A DNA stretch of 64,000 nucleotides from the NCBI RefSeq assembly GCF_024158025.1, contig NZ_JAMZEL010000003.1:1-64000 (forward strand), in the 5' to 3' direction. Positions 47,695 to 57,033 of the stretch are shown piece by piece. Position numbers and translations under genes: made by a program. Below the pieces are notes generated by a model, which saw nothing but the letters and a program-made list of their open reading frames with translations, searched no databases and was not told where the DNA came from. Source of the DNA: Runella salmonicolor (lineage in GTDB: Bacteria; Bacteroidota; Bacteroidia; Cytophagales; Spirosomataceae). Each line of letters begins with the position of its first letter. Position 1 is the stretch's first letter.

Positions 47695-49209
47695 TTAAAC
47701 TCCTTCTTTCTGCAAAATTTCCGCCGCTTCCGTATCTTCGTATTGCTTGATAACCTTCTTTAAATCAGTTAATAACTGTTTTTGAATGGTTTTGTAGGTG
47801 GGATTTCCGTATTGATTTTTTAGCTCATCGGGGTCGGTTTTGAGGTCGTAGAGTTCCCAATAGTCACCGTCTTTGTAAAAACGAATCAGCTTGTAGCGGT
47901 CGGTGCGGATGCCGAAGTGTGCTTGTACACTGTGCTCGGCGGGATACTCGTAATAGTGGTAATACGTTGATTTTCGGGGTGTTTTACTGAAAAATGATTG
48001 TCCCTGCATGTCTGCGGGGACTTTGAGTCCGGCTTCCTGCAAAATAGTGGGCGCAAAATCGGTATTGTTGTGAATAGCGCGGTCGATGGTTCCTGGTTTG
48101 ATGCGCTTCGGATAGCGTATCAGCATCGGCATGTGGTGGGATTCTTCGTACATAAAACGTTTGTCAAACCAGCCGTGCTCGCCTAGATAAAATCCTTGGT
48201 CGGAAGAATAAATCACGATGGTATTTTCGGCCAACCCCGTTTGGTCCAGATAATCCAACACGCGGCCTACGTTGCGGTCAAGTGAGCGGAGTGTACCCAG
48301 GTAATCCTGCATATAACGTTGGTATTTCCATTCGTCGAGAGCGCGGCCCGTTAAGTTTTGCTTCTTAAAGTCGGCCGTCACTTGGTCATAATACGCCAAC
48401 CACGCCTTGCGCTGGGCGGGATTCATACGCTTTACAAACTCATCATTTTCAGCGCCCACTTTCAAATCTTCTTTCAGACGCATGGTTTTGGTCACGGTCA
48501 TATCTTGGCGTTTGGCGGCAATCCGACCTTCATAGTTATCGTAAAAGGTTTTGGGCAATTGAAATTTGACGTTGTCAAACGCCCGCAAATCACCCGTGTC
48601 GGGCAACCAATTACGGTGCGGGCATTTGTGGCCGATGACCAAGCAAAACGGCTTTGAATCATCGCGGTCGCTGCTTAGCCATTTCAGGGCTTTATTGGTG
48701 ATAACGTCGGTAGCGTACCCTTCGTGTCTAACGGTTTTGCCGCCCATTTCATTAAAGTCTGGATTGTAATACGCCCCTTGGCCTGGCACCACCGACCAAT
48801 AATCAAAATACTGCGGTGTGGCCTGTAAATGCCATTTGCCAATCCAACTCGTTTGATAACCAGCTGCTTGTAGGTATTTGGGGTACATATTCTGACCCGC
48901 GTCAAACTGGGTTGAGTTGTCTCTGTGGCCATTTTTGTGGCTAAATTTCCCCGTCAGCAGCGTGGCACGGCTCGGTGCGCAAAGCGAATTGGTACAAAAC
49001 ATATTTTGGTACAAAGCACCTTCCTTGGCCAATCGGTCGATGTTGGGCGTTTTGATGTATGGACTGCCGTAAGCGCTGATGCCTTGCAGCGCGTGGTCGT
49101 CCGAAAATAGAATCAGGATGTTGGGGCGCTTGTCTTTGGGTTTGAACGACAATAGGCCTGCGCTTACCATTAAAACGAGGGCCGCAAGCGTGATGAATGT
49201 TTTTTTCAT
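47695..49209 (-). CDS. Secreted type I sulfatase
   Basis: A 504-residue sulfatase. Signal/anchor MKKTFITLAALVLMVSAGLLS, then LILFSDDHALQGISAYGS with the metal aspartates. The formylglycine site is C77-A-P-S-R in LCAPSRATLLTGKFSHKNGH. Further motifs: GKWHLQ, SDQGFYLGEHGWFDKRFMYEESHHMPMLIRYP and a C-terminal domain (DGDYWELYDLKTDPDELKNQYG, DUF4976-like). It should remove sulfate from sugars after maturation of Cys77 by a sulfatase-maturing enzyme, which is not in the window. A sialidase gene follows in the upstream direction, suggesting a role in sulfated glycans. Confidence 0.93.
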   Translation of the reverse strand: MKKTFITLAALVLMVSAGLLSFKPKDKRPNILILFSDDHALQGISAYGSPYIKTPNIDRLAKEGALYQNMFCTNSLCAPSRATLLTGKFSHKNGHRDNSTQFDAGQNMYPKYLQAAGYQTSWIGKWHLQATPQYFDYWSVVPGQGAYYNPDFNEMGGKTVRHEGYATDVITNKALKWLSSDRDDSKPFCLVIGHKCPHRNWLPDTGDLRAFDNVKFQLPKTFYDNYEGRIAAKRQDMTVTKTMRLKEDLKVGAENDEFVKRMNPAQRKAWLAYYDQVTADFKKQNLTGRALDEWKYQRYMQDYLGTLRSLDRNVGRVLDYLDQTGLAENTIVIYSSDQGFYLGEHGWFDKRFMYEESHHMPMLIRYPKRIKPGTIDRAIHNNTDFAPTILQEAGLKVPADMQGQSFFSKTPRKSTYYHYYEYPAEHSVQAHFGIRTDRYKLIRFYKDGDYWELYDLKTDPDELKNQYGNPTYKTIQKQLLTDLKKVIKQYEDTEAAEILQKEGV

Positions 49210-49262
49210 GAATTGAAAGGGTTTCAGAGATTTTTACTTGCTATGGATAAGGTCGGCGAGCT

Positions 49263-49295
49263 AACGTCGGCGAGGTTCAAAACCTCGCCGACGTT
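49263..49295. repeat. Inverted repeat element between sulfatase and sialidase genes
   Basis: AACGTCGGCGAGGTT (49263-49277) pairs perfectly with AACCTCGCCGACGTT (49281-49295) around CAA. It is the same element as at 47532-47586, so the sulfatase gene has one copy on each side. Confidence 0.8.
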
Positions 49296-49316
49296 ATTCA
49301 TAGCCCTTGCCGATGC

Positions 49317-50489
49317 TCATTTTACCAGCCACTCATAATTGAATTTAGCGTACACGATTTGCGTGTAGTCATTTTTCTCGTACAACACTCCAATGACATT
49401 ATCGCGTTGTACCACCAAATCCGAATATGCCGATGGGTCTGAATATGCCTTGGCGGCCCCGTAAATTTGTTTGCCTGCCGACCAGCTTTTTCCATCATCA
49501 TAGCTGACACGAACGGTCAGTTTATCGCGTTGGGTTTGGCTGTTGTTGTTGGAAAAAAGCAACACTTTTTGCCCTTTTTTGGGTTGAAAATCAATCATGC
49601 TTCCTTGGCAAATCGGGTCGGGGAGGTCGGTCATGATTTTCACTTCATCCCAACTTTCGCCCGCGTTTTTGGTAAAGGCTTGAATTCGGTACTTGGCGTC
49701 GCCCGATTGGTTGCGGCAATTGAAAACCAAACTGCCGCCCGAAGTTTCGGCGGCAATGGCCTCGTTACTGCCCGGGTAGGCCACGTTGGGCGAAAGTTTA
49801 AAGGTTTTGCCGTGGTCATCGCTGTAAAAAGCGTGGGCCACATAATCACGGGACTCCTTTTGGGGTGGTCCTGCCGAGTGATTGGCGGGAATAAAAAGTC
49901 GGCCTTTGTACTTTCCTTTTTGAATTTGCAGACCGTGGCCCGGGGTATTGGCGTATGAGCGCCAATCTTCTTTGAAATTGTAGGCAGGATTTACGCTGGG
50001 TTTATTGGGTTTGGAAACCTGCGTTGTGATATTGACTGGCTCCGACCAAGTTTGTCCGCCGTCGGTGCTGGTCTTATACCACACTTCCCGAATGGCTTTC
50101 CCCTCGCGGACTTCCTGCTCGTGGGCGATGCCCGTGTTGTAAAACAAAAACAACCGACCTTTGGGGAACCGTTTATCTGTCAGGTCAAAAACGGGGGCTT
50201 GGTTGCCTGCTTGGTCGTTGCCGTTATCGGCCACGACTTGCAATTTTCCCCACGTCGTGCCGTTGTCGGTGCTGCGTTTCATCACGATTTCCACATCGCC
50301 AAAATCACCGCAATTGTTGCGGCGTGCCTCGGCAAAAGCCAATAAGTGGCCGTTGGGAGCTTTGACAATGGCGGGAATGCGGTAACATTTATAGCCGTTT
50401 TGGCCGTTTTGAAAAACCACGGTTTCTTTTGGCGATTGGGCATTTCCCCAAAATGGAATCAATAAAAGTAAAAATAGACGTAAATGCAT
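49317..50489 (-). CDS. Secreted sialidase (exo-alpha-sialidase, GH33-type)
   Basis: A 390-residue six-blade propeller with signal MHLRLFLLLLIPFWGNAQ. The catalytic N-terminal YRIP motif is CYRIPAIVKAPNGHLLAFAEAR. At least five Asp-box style repeats: STDNGTTWGK, STDGGQTWSE, SDDHGKTFKL, TKNAGESWDE and SYDDGKSWSA. A Tyr near the end (GVLYEKNDY) and Arg/Glu positions (FAEARRN) fit a GH33 sialidase, which releases terminal sialic acid. It stands next to a sulfatase gene on the same strand, 107 bases apart. No sialic acid transport or catabolism genes are in the window. Confidence 0.9.
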   Translation of the reverse strand: MHLRLFLLLLIPFWGNAQSPKETVVFQNGQNGYKCYRIPAIVKAPNGHLLAFAEARRNNCGDFGDVEIVMKRSTDNGTTWGKLQVVADNGNDQAGNQAPVFDLTDKRFPKGRLFLFYNTGIAHEQEVREGKAIREVWYKTSTDGGQTWSEPVNITTQVSKPNKPSVNPAYNFKEDWRSYANTPGHGLQIQKGKYKGRLFIPANHSAGPPQKESRDYVAHAFYSDDHGKTFKLSPNVAYPGSNEAIAAETSGGSLVFNCRNQSGDAKYRIQAFTKNAGESWDEVKIMTDLPDPICQGSMIDFQPKKGQKVLLFSNNNSQTQRDKLTVRVSYDDGKSWSAGKQIYGAAKAYSDPSAYSDLVVQRDNVIGVLYEKNDYTQIVYAKFNYEWLVK

Positions 50490-50702
50490 CTTTGCGATTG
50501 ATTAGGCGGTGTTTGGTTGGGCCTTGAAAAGCGTTTATGTTTTTATTTAAAGAAGATAATGCCTGCAAAGTACTACCAGAGGCGTATAAATCTGGGAGAA
50601 TTTTGTCGAAAATGCGCAAAAAGTAAAAATTTGCCTAGGGGATGGCCCAAAATCATGCTGATGCTCTGGAGAGGAGGGGAGTACAGGCAGTAAGCTTAAA
50701 AA

Positions 50703-50744
50703 TAAAAAATCGGAGAACGGACGTGTGCCATTCTCCGATTTTTA
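50703..50744 (-). terminator. Terminator of the copper chaperone gene
   Basis: AAAAATCGGAGAACGG and CCATTCTCCGATTTTT (with a 7-base loop) form a long stem, just past the stop at 50759 on the minus strand. T runs are on both sides. Confidence 0.85.
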
Positions 50745-50758
50745 CGTCCTGAACAATA

Positions 50759-50968
50759 TTATACTTCGGCGGCTTCAAACCCAGCCTTCTCAATGGCGGT
50801 TTGGATGAGCTCGCAGGTTAAATCTTCGCCCGATACGGTCAGGATTTTTTCGGGATTGTTGGTGTCAACTTTCCACGTCTCTACGTTTTCGAGTTGATTC
50901 AAGAAAGGAGTTACTTTGGCTACGCAGCCTCCGCAATTGATATTGGTTTTGAATTGTAAGGTTTCCAT
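50759..50968 (-). CDS. Heavy-metal-associated domain protein (copper chaperone-like)
   Basis: A 69-residue single HMA domain. The metal site is FKTNINCGGCVAKVTPFL (CxxC at residues 12 and 15). The remainder (NPEKILTVSGEDLTCELIQTAIEKAGF) fits the beta-alpha-beta-beta-alpha-beta fold. It lacks the usual M-x-C-x-x-C Met. Located 125 bases after the copA stop, both on the minus strand, so it is probably a CopZ-like Cu(I) carrier for the ATPase. A terminator follows. Confidence 0.88.
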   Translation of the reverse strand: METLQFKTNINCGGCVAKVTPFLNQLENVETWKVDTNNPEKILTVSGEDLTCELIQTAIEKAGFEAAEV

Positions 50969-51093
50969 GATTTGAATAATTGATGATTTATGATTGTATG
51001 ATTTTTGATTTTTATGGATGTAAGAGGTAATAAATAGGAGGATTGTTTTTTAGTGAACGTCTGGTATCTTATTTTATGCCCCTTACTTCTTGA

Positions 51094-53310
51094 TTATAAG
51101 TGTTTTAGTTTAAGTCTTAGACTATTTCCTACCACCGACACCGAACTTAGCGCCATAGCTGCCCCCGCAATCATCGGATTGAGCAGGAACCCGTTGATTG
51201 GGTACAACACGCCAGCGGCGAGCGGAATTCCGATAAGGTTGTAAATAAACGCCCAAAACAGGTTCTGATGAATCGCCGCTACGGTCCATTTGGAAAGGCG
51301 AATGGCCTGCGCAATTTTATGCAAATCGCCTGAAATAAGCGTCATTTTGGCCACGTCCATGGCAATATCGGAGCCGCGACCCATGGCAATGCTCACATCG
51401 GCCATGGCCAGCGCGTGGGAGTCATTGATGCCGTCGCCGACCATGGCCACCACTTTGCCCGTTCGTTGTAATTCTTCCACAAAGGCGGCTTTGTCGGAGG
51501 GTAACACTTGGGCTTTAAAATGGTTGATTCCCACCTGCTTCGCTACTTGTTGCGCTGTTTGGACATTGTCGCCGGTCAACATATAAACTTCAATTCCTTG
51601 GTTTTGAAGTTCTTCAATGGCTTTGGCCGACGTTTCTTTGATGGGGTCAGTAATGCCGAAAGCGGCGATTACCTTGGTTTCGTTGGCAAAAACGATGACC
51701 GTTTTGGCTTCCAATTGCCACTTTTCAATGGGTGATTCCGACAGCGAAAGTTGTCGCTCGGTCATCCATACGGGGCTGCCGACGTAATAATTCTCTCCAT
51801 CGATGGTCGCTTTTACTCCACGACCCGTTACGTTTTCAAACTGCTGAACCAAGCGTGTTTTGACGCCTTCCATTTTCAAATGATTCACCACGGCCTCGGC
51901 CAATGGGTGAGCCGATTGACTTTCGATAGCGAGCAAAATGCTCTTTTGAGTTTCATGGTTTTCGACCCAAAAACTGTCCGTGAGCGTGGGTTTGCCTTCA
52001 GTAATGGTTCCTGTTTTGTCCAAAATGATGGCATTCACCCGATGGGCAAGTTCCAGACTTTCGGCGTCTTTGATGAGAATCCCGTTTTCAGCGCCTTTGC
52101 CCACGCCCACCATGATGGCCGTTGGGGTAGCCAATCCCAGCGCACACGGACAGGCAATGACCAGTACCGTAACCGCCGCCAGTAAACCCTGCGATAGGGC
52201 GTTTTCGCCTCCTAAAATGAACCAAGCCACAAACGTAAGAATGGCAATGCCGATGACAATCGGGACAAAAATGCCCGCAATTTTGTCGGTCAATTTTTGA
52301 ATGGGTGCTTTGCTGCCCTGGGCATTTTGAACCATCTGGATGATGCCTGCCAGTAGGGTTTCTCCACCGATTTTTTCGGCAATAAATCGAAAACTACCCT
52401 GCTGATTGACCGTTCCCGCAAAGACTTTGGCCCCTTTGGTTTTCTCAACTGGAATAGGCTCCCCAGAAAGCATACTTTCATCCACAAATGAGGTACCAGA
52501 AAGTACTTTCCCATCTACGGCAATCTTGTCGCCAGGCTTGACGATGATGCGGTCACCGATGCGGACTTGGGCCAATTCCACTTCTTTTTCTTCGCCGTTT
52601 TCAATAATCCACACGGTATGTGGTTGGAGGCCCATCAGTTTTTTGATGGCTGAGGAGGTGTTGGCTTTGGCTTTTTCTTCGAGCAATTTCCCCAACATAA
52701 TAAACACAATCACAACGGCCGCCGCTTCAAAATAGACGTGGGGGTGAAGCCCCCGGCTGTGCCAAAATTCGGGGTAAATGGTATTAAAAAGGCTGAATAG
52801 GTAGGCAATTCCGGTGCTTAACGCCACGAGCGTGTCCATGTTGGATTGCCCGTGGCGCGCTTGTTTCCAGGCGTTAATAAAAAAACTTTTCCCAAACAGG
52901 GCCAATACGGGCGTGGTGAGGGCCAGCATAATCCAATTGGCGTAGGGCATTTCCATAAAAAACATGCCGATAACCACCACGGGAGCGGTTAGGATACTCG
53001 CCCAAACCACATTGTTTTTGAGTGATTGCACGTGCGCTGTTTTTAATTCAGCTTGCTTTACTTGGGCATTGGCGGTATCCAAAATCAAGTCATACCCCAC
53101 GGCCTGCACCGATTTTTTGAGGGCTTCGGGGGAAGTTTGGGCGGTGTTGAAGGTAATTTGGGCTGTTTCGTTGGCAAAATTTACGGCACATTCCAATACC
53201 CCTTCCTGTTTGTTAAGGACATTTTCGACACTGCTCGCGCAAGCCGCACAGGTCATTCCCGTCACAGGAATCGTTATTTTTTGTTCGTTCTCTATCGTGA
53301 GCGTTTCCAT
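51094..53310 (-). CDS. copA: Copper-exporting P-type ATPase
   Basis: A 738-residue P1B ATPase. ATG 53310 (METLTIENEQ) starts just before a single HMA domain with GMTCAACASSVENVL (CxxC at 21 and 24). Membrane metal motif CPCALGLATP, phosphorylation DKTGTITEG, HP motif SQSAHPLAEAV and the hinge AMVGDGINDSHALAMADVSIAMG, where the usual P of NDAP is S-H. The last helices carry AFIYN and MALSSVSVVGNSLRL, typical of Cu(I) exporters. It removes excess copper from the cytoplasm. The upstream gap 53311-53653 should hold the regulator site, but I saw no CueR/CsoR gene. Confidence 0.93.
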   Translation of the reverse strand: METLTIENEQKITIPVTGMTCAACASSVENVLNKQEGVLECAVNFANETAQITFNTAQTSPEALKKSVQAVGYDLILDTANAQVKQAELKTAHVQSLKNNVVWASILTAPVVVIGMFFMEMPYANWIMLALTTPVLALFGKSFFINAWKQARHGQSNMDTLVALSTGIAYLFSLFNTIYPEFWHSRGLHPHVYFEAAAVVIVFIMLGKLLEEKAKANTSSAIKKLMGLQPHTVWIIENGEEKEVELAQVRIGDRIIVKPGDKIAVDGKVLSGTSFVDESMLSGEPIPVEKTKGAKVFAGTVNQQGSFRFIAEKIGGETLLAGIIQMVQNAQGSKAPIQKLTDKIAGIFVPIVIGIAILTFVAWFILGGENALSQGLLAAVTVLVIACPCALGLATPTAIMVGVGKGAENGILIKDAESLELAHRVNAIILDKTGTITEGKPTLTDSFWVENHETQKSILLAIESQSAHPLAEAVVNHLKMEGVKTRLVQQFENVTGRGVKATIDGENYYVGSPVWMTERQLSLSESPIEKWQLEAKTVIVFANETKVIAAFGITDPIKETSAKAIEELQNQGIEVYMLTGDNVQTAQQVAKQVGINHFKAQVLPSDKAAFVEELQRTGKVVAMVGDGINDSHALAMADVSIAMGRGSDIAMDVAKMTLISGDLHKIAQAIRLSKWTVAAIHQNLFWAFIYNLIGIPLAAGVLYPINGFLLNPMIAGAAMALSSVSVVGNSLRLKLKHL

Positions 53311-53653
53311 GCTATTGTTGATTTGACGGTACAAAGGTACAGTGCTGAGGTGAGGGAGTTGTTACACGATTTTTGGTAAAATTTATACTTTTATCGTTTC
53401 GGTCAATGCTTTTGAACTTGAGTATCTAAAAACAATTCTCACTTTGTGAATACGCAACATTTAAACACCGAGTCGGGTTCTCAAACCTCAGCGTATCAGC
53501 CAAATATTGGCTTTCTCGGCAATCTTATTTTACACCATGATGGCAGCAAAAAACAGTTTTCTGTTACCTTCTTTTTCAATTGCCTGAAATAATCAAATAT
53601 CTTCGTACTAAGATAAGAATGTGTCAGTTCCTTTTAATACCAAACAACTCGCC
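53311..53653. other. Divergent non-coding region between copA and the GH95-like gene
   Basis: About 340 bases. TATCTTCG at 53598-53605 is close to the Bacteroidota -7 box on the plus strand. I saw no copper-box palindrome and no convincing gene. Confidence 0.4.
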
Positions 53654-55942
53654 ATGTTAAAACGCCTTCTTTGCCTATTTTTGGGTATCTTCTTAAGGTT
53701 GACCGACGCAGCCGTTGCCCAAGTTTCTGCCAAACACGATTTGGTTTTTGACAAACTCCCAACGCGTTGGGACGAAGCATTGCCGTTAGGGAATGGTTTT
53801 ATTGGAGAATTGATTTGGCAAAAAGGCAATAACCTACGCTTCTCCCTCGACCACGCTGAATTGTGGGATTTACGCCCGATGGAGGGCATGAAAAAGCCCG
53901 AGTTTACGTATGCATGGGTGCAGGAGCAAATCAAGAAAAACAACTACGCCGCCGTACAGCAATACGGTGATGTACCTTATGAGCGCGAACCCGCCCCGAG
54001 CAAGATTCCGGGCGCTGCATTGGAAATAGAAAGCCAAACTTGGGGCGAAGTAAGCTCCGCTCGGGTGGATATACAAAAAGCCATCGCCGAAGTAAAGTGG
54101 GCCAACGGGGCCAAACTTACCTCTTTTGTTCATGCTTCCGCGCTGCTAGGTTATTTTCGGCTAGAAGGTGTGAAAGATTTTAAAATCAGCCTGTTAGCGC
54201 CCAAGTACGAAGGAGAGGTAGACAAAACCGCGGGTGGGTCGGTAGCGGGTGACGATTTGGCGCGGTTGGGTTACCAACAGGGAAAAGTGCTTAAACAAGG
54301 AAACGCCTATACCTACCGCCAAAAAGGTTGGGGCGGGTTTGAGTATGAAGTAAGTGTACGCTGGAAAACCCTCGGTGTCGATGTATGGGAAGGGGTTTGG
54401 GCGATTTCGGCGCATTACCCCAACAAGCCTAAACCCGCCGCCAATACATTGACCGCTAAAATAGTTGCTTTTGAAAAAGCCGCCTTAACGCATCAGGCTT
54501 GGTGGAAAAATTTCTGGGCTAAATCTAGTATTGAGTTGCCAGATGCCATCTTGGAAAAACAGTATTATCTGGAACAGTATAAATTTGGTAGTACGGCCCG
54601 TCGGGGGGCGCCACCGATTTCATTGCAGGCAGTTTGGACTGCCGACAACGGCCGATTGCCGCCTTGGAAAGGCGATTTTCACCATGATTTGAATACGCAA
54701 TTGAGTTATTGGCCCGGCTACACCGCCAACCATTTGGAAGAAACCCTCGGCTACCTTGACCACCTCGACCAAAATCGCCCCGCATACCGCGAGTATACCA
54801 AATGGTTTTATCAAAGTGAGGGAATCAATGTGCCTGGAGTGACTACCCTCACGGGGGTGCCGATGGGCGGATGGATTCAGTATTCTTTCTCGCCGACGGT
54901 CTCTTCGTGGCTAGCGCAGCATTATTACCTGCAATGGCGCTACAGCATGGACCGTGATTTCTTGCAAAAACGGGCCTATCCGTGGTTCAAAGAGGTGGCG
55001 ACATTCTTAGAAAAAAATACGTTTCTGAACGCACAGGGGCAGCGTCAGCTTCCCATCAGTTCGAGTCCAGAAATCAATGACAATCGGGTAACTGCTTGGT
55101 TTTCTGAGAATACGAACTATGATTTGTCTCTTATGCGTTTTACGTTTAGCAAAGCCGCTGAATTGGCGGCAGAATTAAAACTGACGCAGGAAGCCGCCCA
55201 TTGGCGGGATATTTTCAGTCAGTTTGCTCCTTATGCTCTTTCTGAAAATGCCGAATTAAAATTTACACCATCGTTGCCCTATAATCAATCACACCGGCAT
55301 TTTTCGCACGTAATGGCCATTCATCCTTTGGGTGAAATTCGCTGGGAAAATGGAGAAAACGACCAAGCCATCATCAAAAATAGCCTTGCCTTGCTCGATA
55401 AAATTGGCCCTGATTGGTGGTGCGGATACTCGTATGCGTGGTTGGGCAGCCTCAAAGCCCGCGCCAAAGACGGCACAGGTGCGGCCAAAACGTTGCGGAC
55501 GTTTGCCACGGCGTTTTGTTTACCCAACTCCTTTCATGCCAACGGCGACCAAACGAAATCGGGTTTGTCTAAATTTACGTACCGACCGTTTACACTGGAA
55601 GGGAATTTTGCGTTTGCCGCTGGAGTACAGGAAATGCTGTTGCAAAGCTATGCGGGTTTTATTGAAGTGTTTCCCGCCGTACCTGCCGATTGGAAAGACG
55701 TTTCGTTCAAAGAGTTACGAGCTGAAGGTGCCGTGTTGGTCAGCGGAAAACGCACGGGTGGCTTGGTGGACGAAGTCATTTTAAAATCTGAAAAAGGCGG
55801 TATTGCGCGGCTGAAATTGCCCTTCAAAACGCACTTTGTAAAGGAGAAAAAAGGGGCTGTGCTGGAGAAAATGGAGAAAGAATTCGTGGAAGTCAGTTTT
55901 GAGAAAGGTGGGTTCATTGTTTTTAAAAATGGATACGAATAA
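53654..55942 (+). CDS. Secreted glycoside hydrolase, GH95-like (alpha-L-fucosidase/galactosidase family)
   Basis: A 762-residue exported protein. ATG 53654 starts a signal peptide (MLKRLLCLFLGIFLRLTDAAVAQ); a GTG at 53621 is the open frame's start and less likely. The N-terminal domain carries the GH95-type opening LPTRWDEALPLGNGFIGELIW..LRFSLDHAELWD. The (alpha/alpha)6 barrel region includes LQAVWTADNGRLPPWKGDFHHDLNTQLSYWPGYTANH and SSSPEINDN. A C-terminal part has YAGFIEVFPAVPADWKDVSF and EVILKSEKGG. Family members cut alpha-L-fucosyl or alpha-L-galactosyl links; the substrate here is uncertain. Near sulfatase and sialidase genes, so a glycan-degrading neighbourhood is possible. Confidence 0.85.
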   Translation: MLKRLLCLFLGIFLRLTDAAVAQVSAKHDLVFDKLPTRWDEALPLGNGFIGELIWQKGNNLRFSLDHAELWDLRPMEGMKKPEFTYAWVQEQIKKNNYAAVQQYGDVPYEREPAPSKIPGAALEIESQTWGEVSSARVDIQKAIAEVKWANGAKLTSFVHASALLGYFRLEGVKDFKISLLAPKYEGEVDKTAGGSVAGDDLARLGYQQGKVLKQGNAYTYRQKGWGGFEYEVSVRWKTLGVDVWEGVWAISAHYPNKPKPAANTLTAKIVAFEKAALTHQAWWKNFWAKSSIELPDAILEKQYYLEQYKFGSTARRGAPPISLQAVWTADNGRLPPWKGDFHHDLNTQLSYWPGYTANHLEETLGYLDHLDQNRPAYREYTKWFYQSEGINVPGVTTLTGVPMGGWIQYSFSPTVSSWLAQHYYLQWRYSMDRDFLQKRAYPWFKEVATFLEKNTFLNAQGQRQLPISSSPEINDNRVTAWFSENTNYDLSLMRFTFSKAAELAAELKLTQEAAHWRDIFSQFAPYALSENAELKFTPSLPYNQSHRHFSHVMAIHPLGEIRWENGENDQAIIKNSLALLDKIGPDWWCGYSYAWLGSLKARAKDGTGAAKTLRTFATAFCLPNSFHANGDQTKSGLSKFTYRPFTLEGNFAFAAGVQEMLLQSYAGFIEVFPAVPADWKDVSFKELRAEGAVLVSGKRTGGLVDEVILKSEKGGIARLKLPFKTHFVKEKKGAVLEKMEKEFVEVSFEKGGFIVFKNGYE

Positions 55943-56095
55943 CCAAAAAGGCAATTCTAGCCAATAAACGCATAAAGGCCAGTCATTCAGTAGAATAATT
56001 GCCGCTGAATCTCGTTTATTTTAGTGCTTTCCCGATAGAATGACTGCGGTAATGCAACGGTAAAAATCAAAAGTGAAAATCTGATGATTTGTCCG

Positions 56096-56103
56096 TAACT
56101 TTG
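56096..56103 (+). promoter_or_regulatory. Candidate -7 box of surE
   Basis: TAACTTTG matches TAnnTTTG, 27 bases before ATG 56131. No spaced TTG upstream. Confidence 0.38.
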
Positions 56104-56130
56104 CCCGCCTAAAATGAGAAATAACCCATT

Positions 56131-56922
56131 ATGTATCCTCCAAAACCGCTAATATTAGTTAGTAATGACGATGGTATTACATCGTTAGGAATCAGGACGT
56201 TAGTAGAGTTAATGCAAGAGTTGGGCGACGTGGTGGTGGTGGCCCCGGACAGTCCTCAATCGGGGATGGGTCATGCGATTACGATTGGGGAGCCATTGCG
56301 GCTTCATGCAACGGAGATTTTTAAGGATGTAAGGGCCTACGAATGTAGTGGTACACCAGCCGATTGTGTGAAATTGGGCAAGCATTATGTATTAAAAGAC
56401 CGTACTCCCGACCTGGTAGTGAGTGGTATCAACCACGGGTCCAACAGTTCTATCAGTATTTTGTATTCTGGTACCATGTCAGCGGCCATCGAAGCAGCTA
56501 TTGAAGGGATTCCCGCCATCGGATTCTCATTGTGCGATTTTGCCCCCAATGCTGATTTTTCGCACGCCAAACCTTACATTTTGCAGATTGCAAAGGCTGT
56601 TTTGGAGAATGGTTTACCCAAAGGAGTGGCACTTAATGTGAATTTTCCGAAAAAGTCTGGTGAGCCACTGAAAGGAACGCGCATTTGCCGACAAACCAAC
56701 GGAAAATGGGAAGAAGAGTTTGAGAAAAGAAAAGACCCGCACGGACGTAGCTATTTTTGGATGGCGGGCAAGTTTGTCAATTATGATGAAGGCATGGAAG
56801 ATACCGACGAGTGGGCATTGGCCAATAATTATGCCGCAGTAGTACCTTGCCAGTATGATATGACTGCCTATCAAACAGTTGAGTTAATGAAACAGTGGCA
56901 GTTGGAAGAAATTGAAAGTTAG
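56131..56922 (+). CDS. surE: 5'/3'-nucleotidase SurE
   Basis: A 263-residue SurE phosphatase acting on nucleoside monophosphates. Motifs: VSNDDGITSLGIRTLVELM (metal Asp pair and Asn), VVVAPDSPQSGMGHAIT, CSGTPADCVKLG, DLVVSGINHGSNSSISILYSGTMSAAIEAAIEGIPAIGFS. The length is normal. Followed after about 110 bases by a GH3-family gene on the same strand. Confidence 0.95.
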   Translation: MYPPKPLILVSNDDGITSLGIRTLVELMQELGDVVVVAPDSPQSGMGHAITIGEPLRLHATEIFKDVRAYECSGTPADCVKLGKHYVLKDRTPDLVVSGINHGSNSSISILYSGTMSAAIEAAIEGIPAIGFSLCDFAPNADFSHAKPYILQIAKAVLENGLPKGVALNVNFPKKSGEPLKGTRICRQTNGKWEEEFEKRKDPHGRSYFWMAGKFVNYDEGMEDTDEWALANNYAAVVPCQYDMTAYQTVELMKQWQLEEIES

Positions 56923-57033
56923 TAATAAGGCAGAAAGGTAATTGAACCTTTACCGTGGTATCTTAAAAACTCTCTTGAAAATAGCCCTTTCAGCTTATGA
57001 AAAATCAACAATCATTTAAAAACCCCTGCTAGC

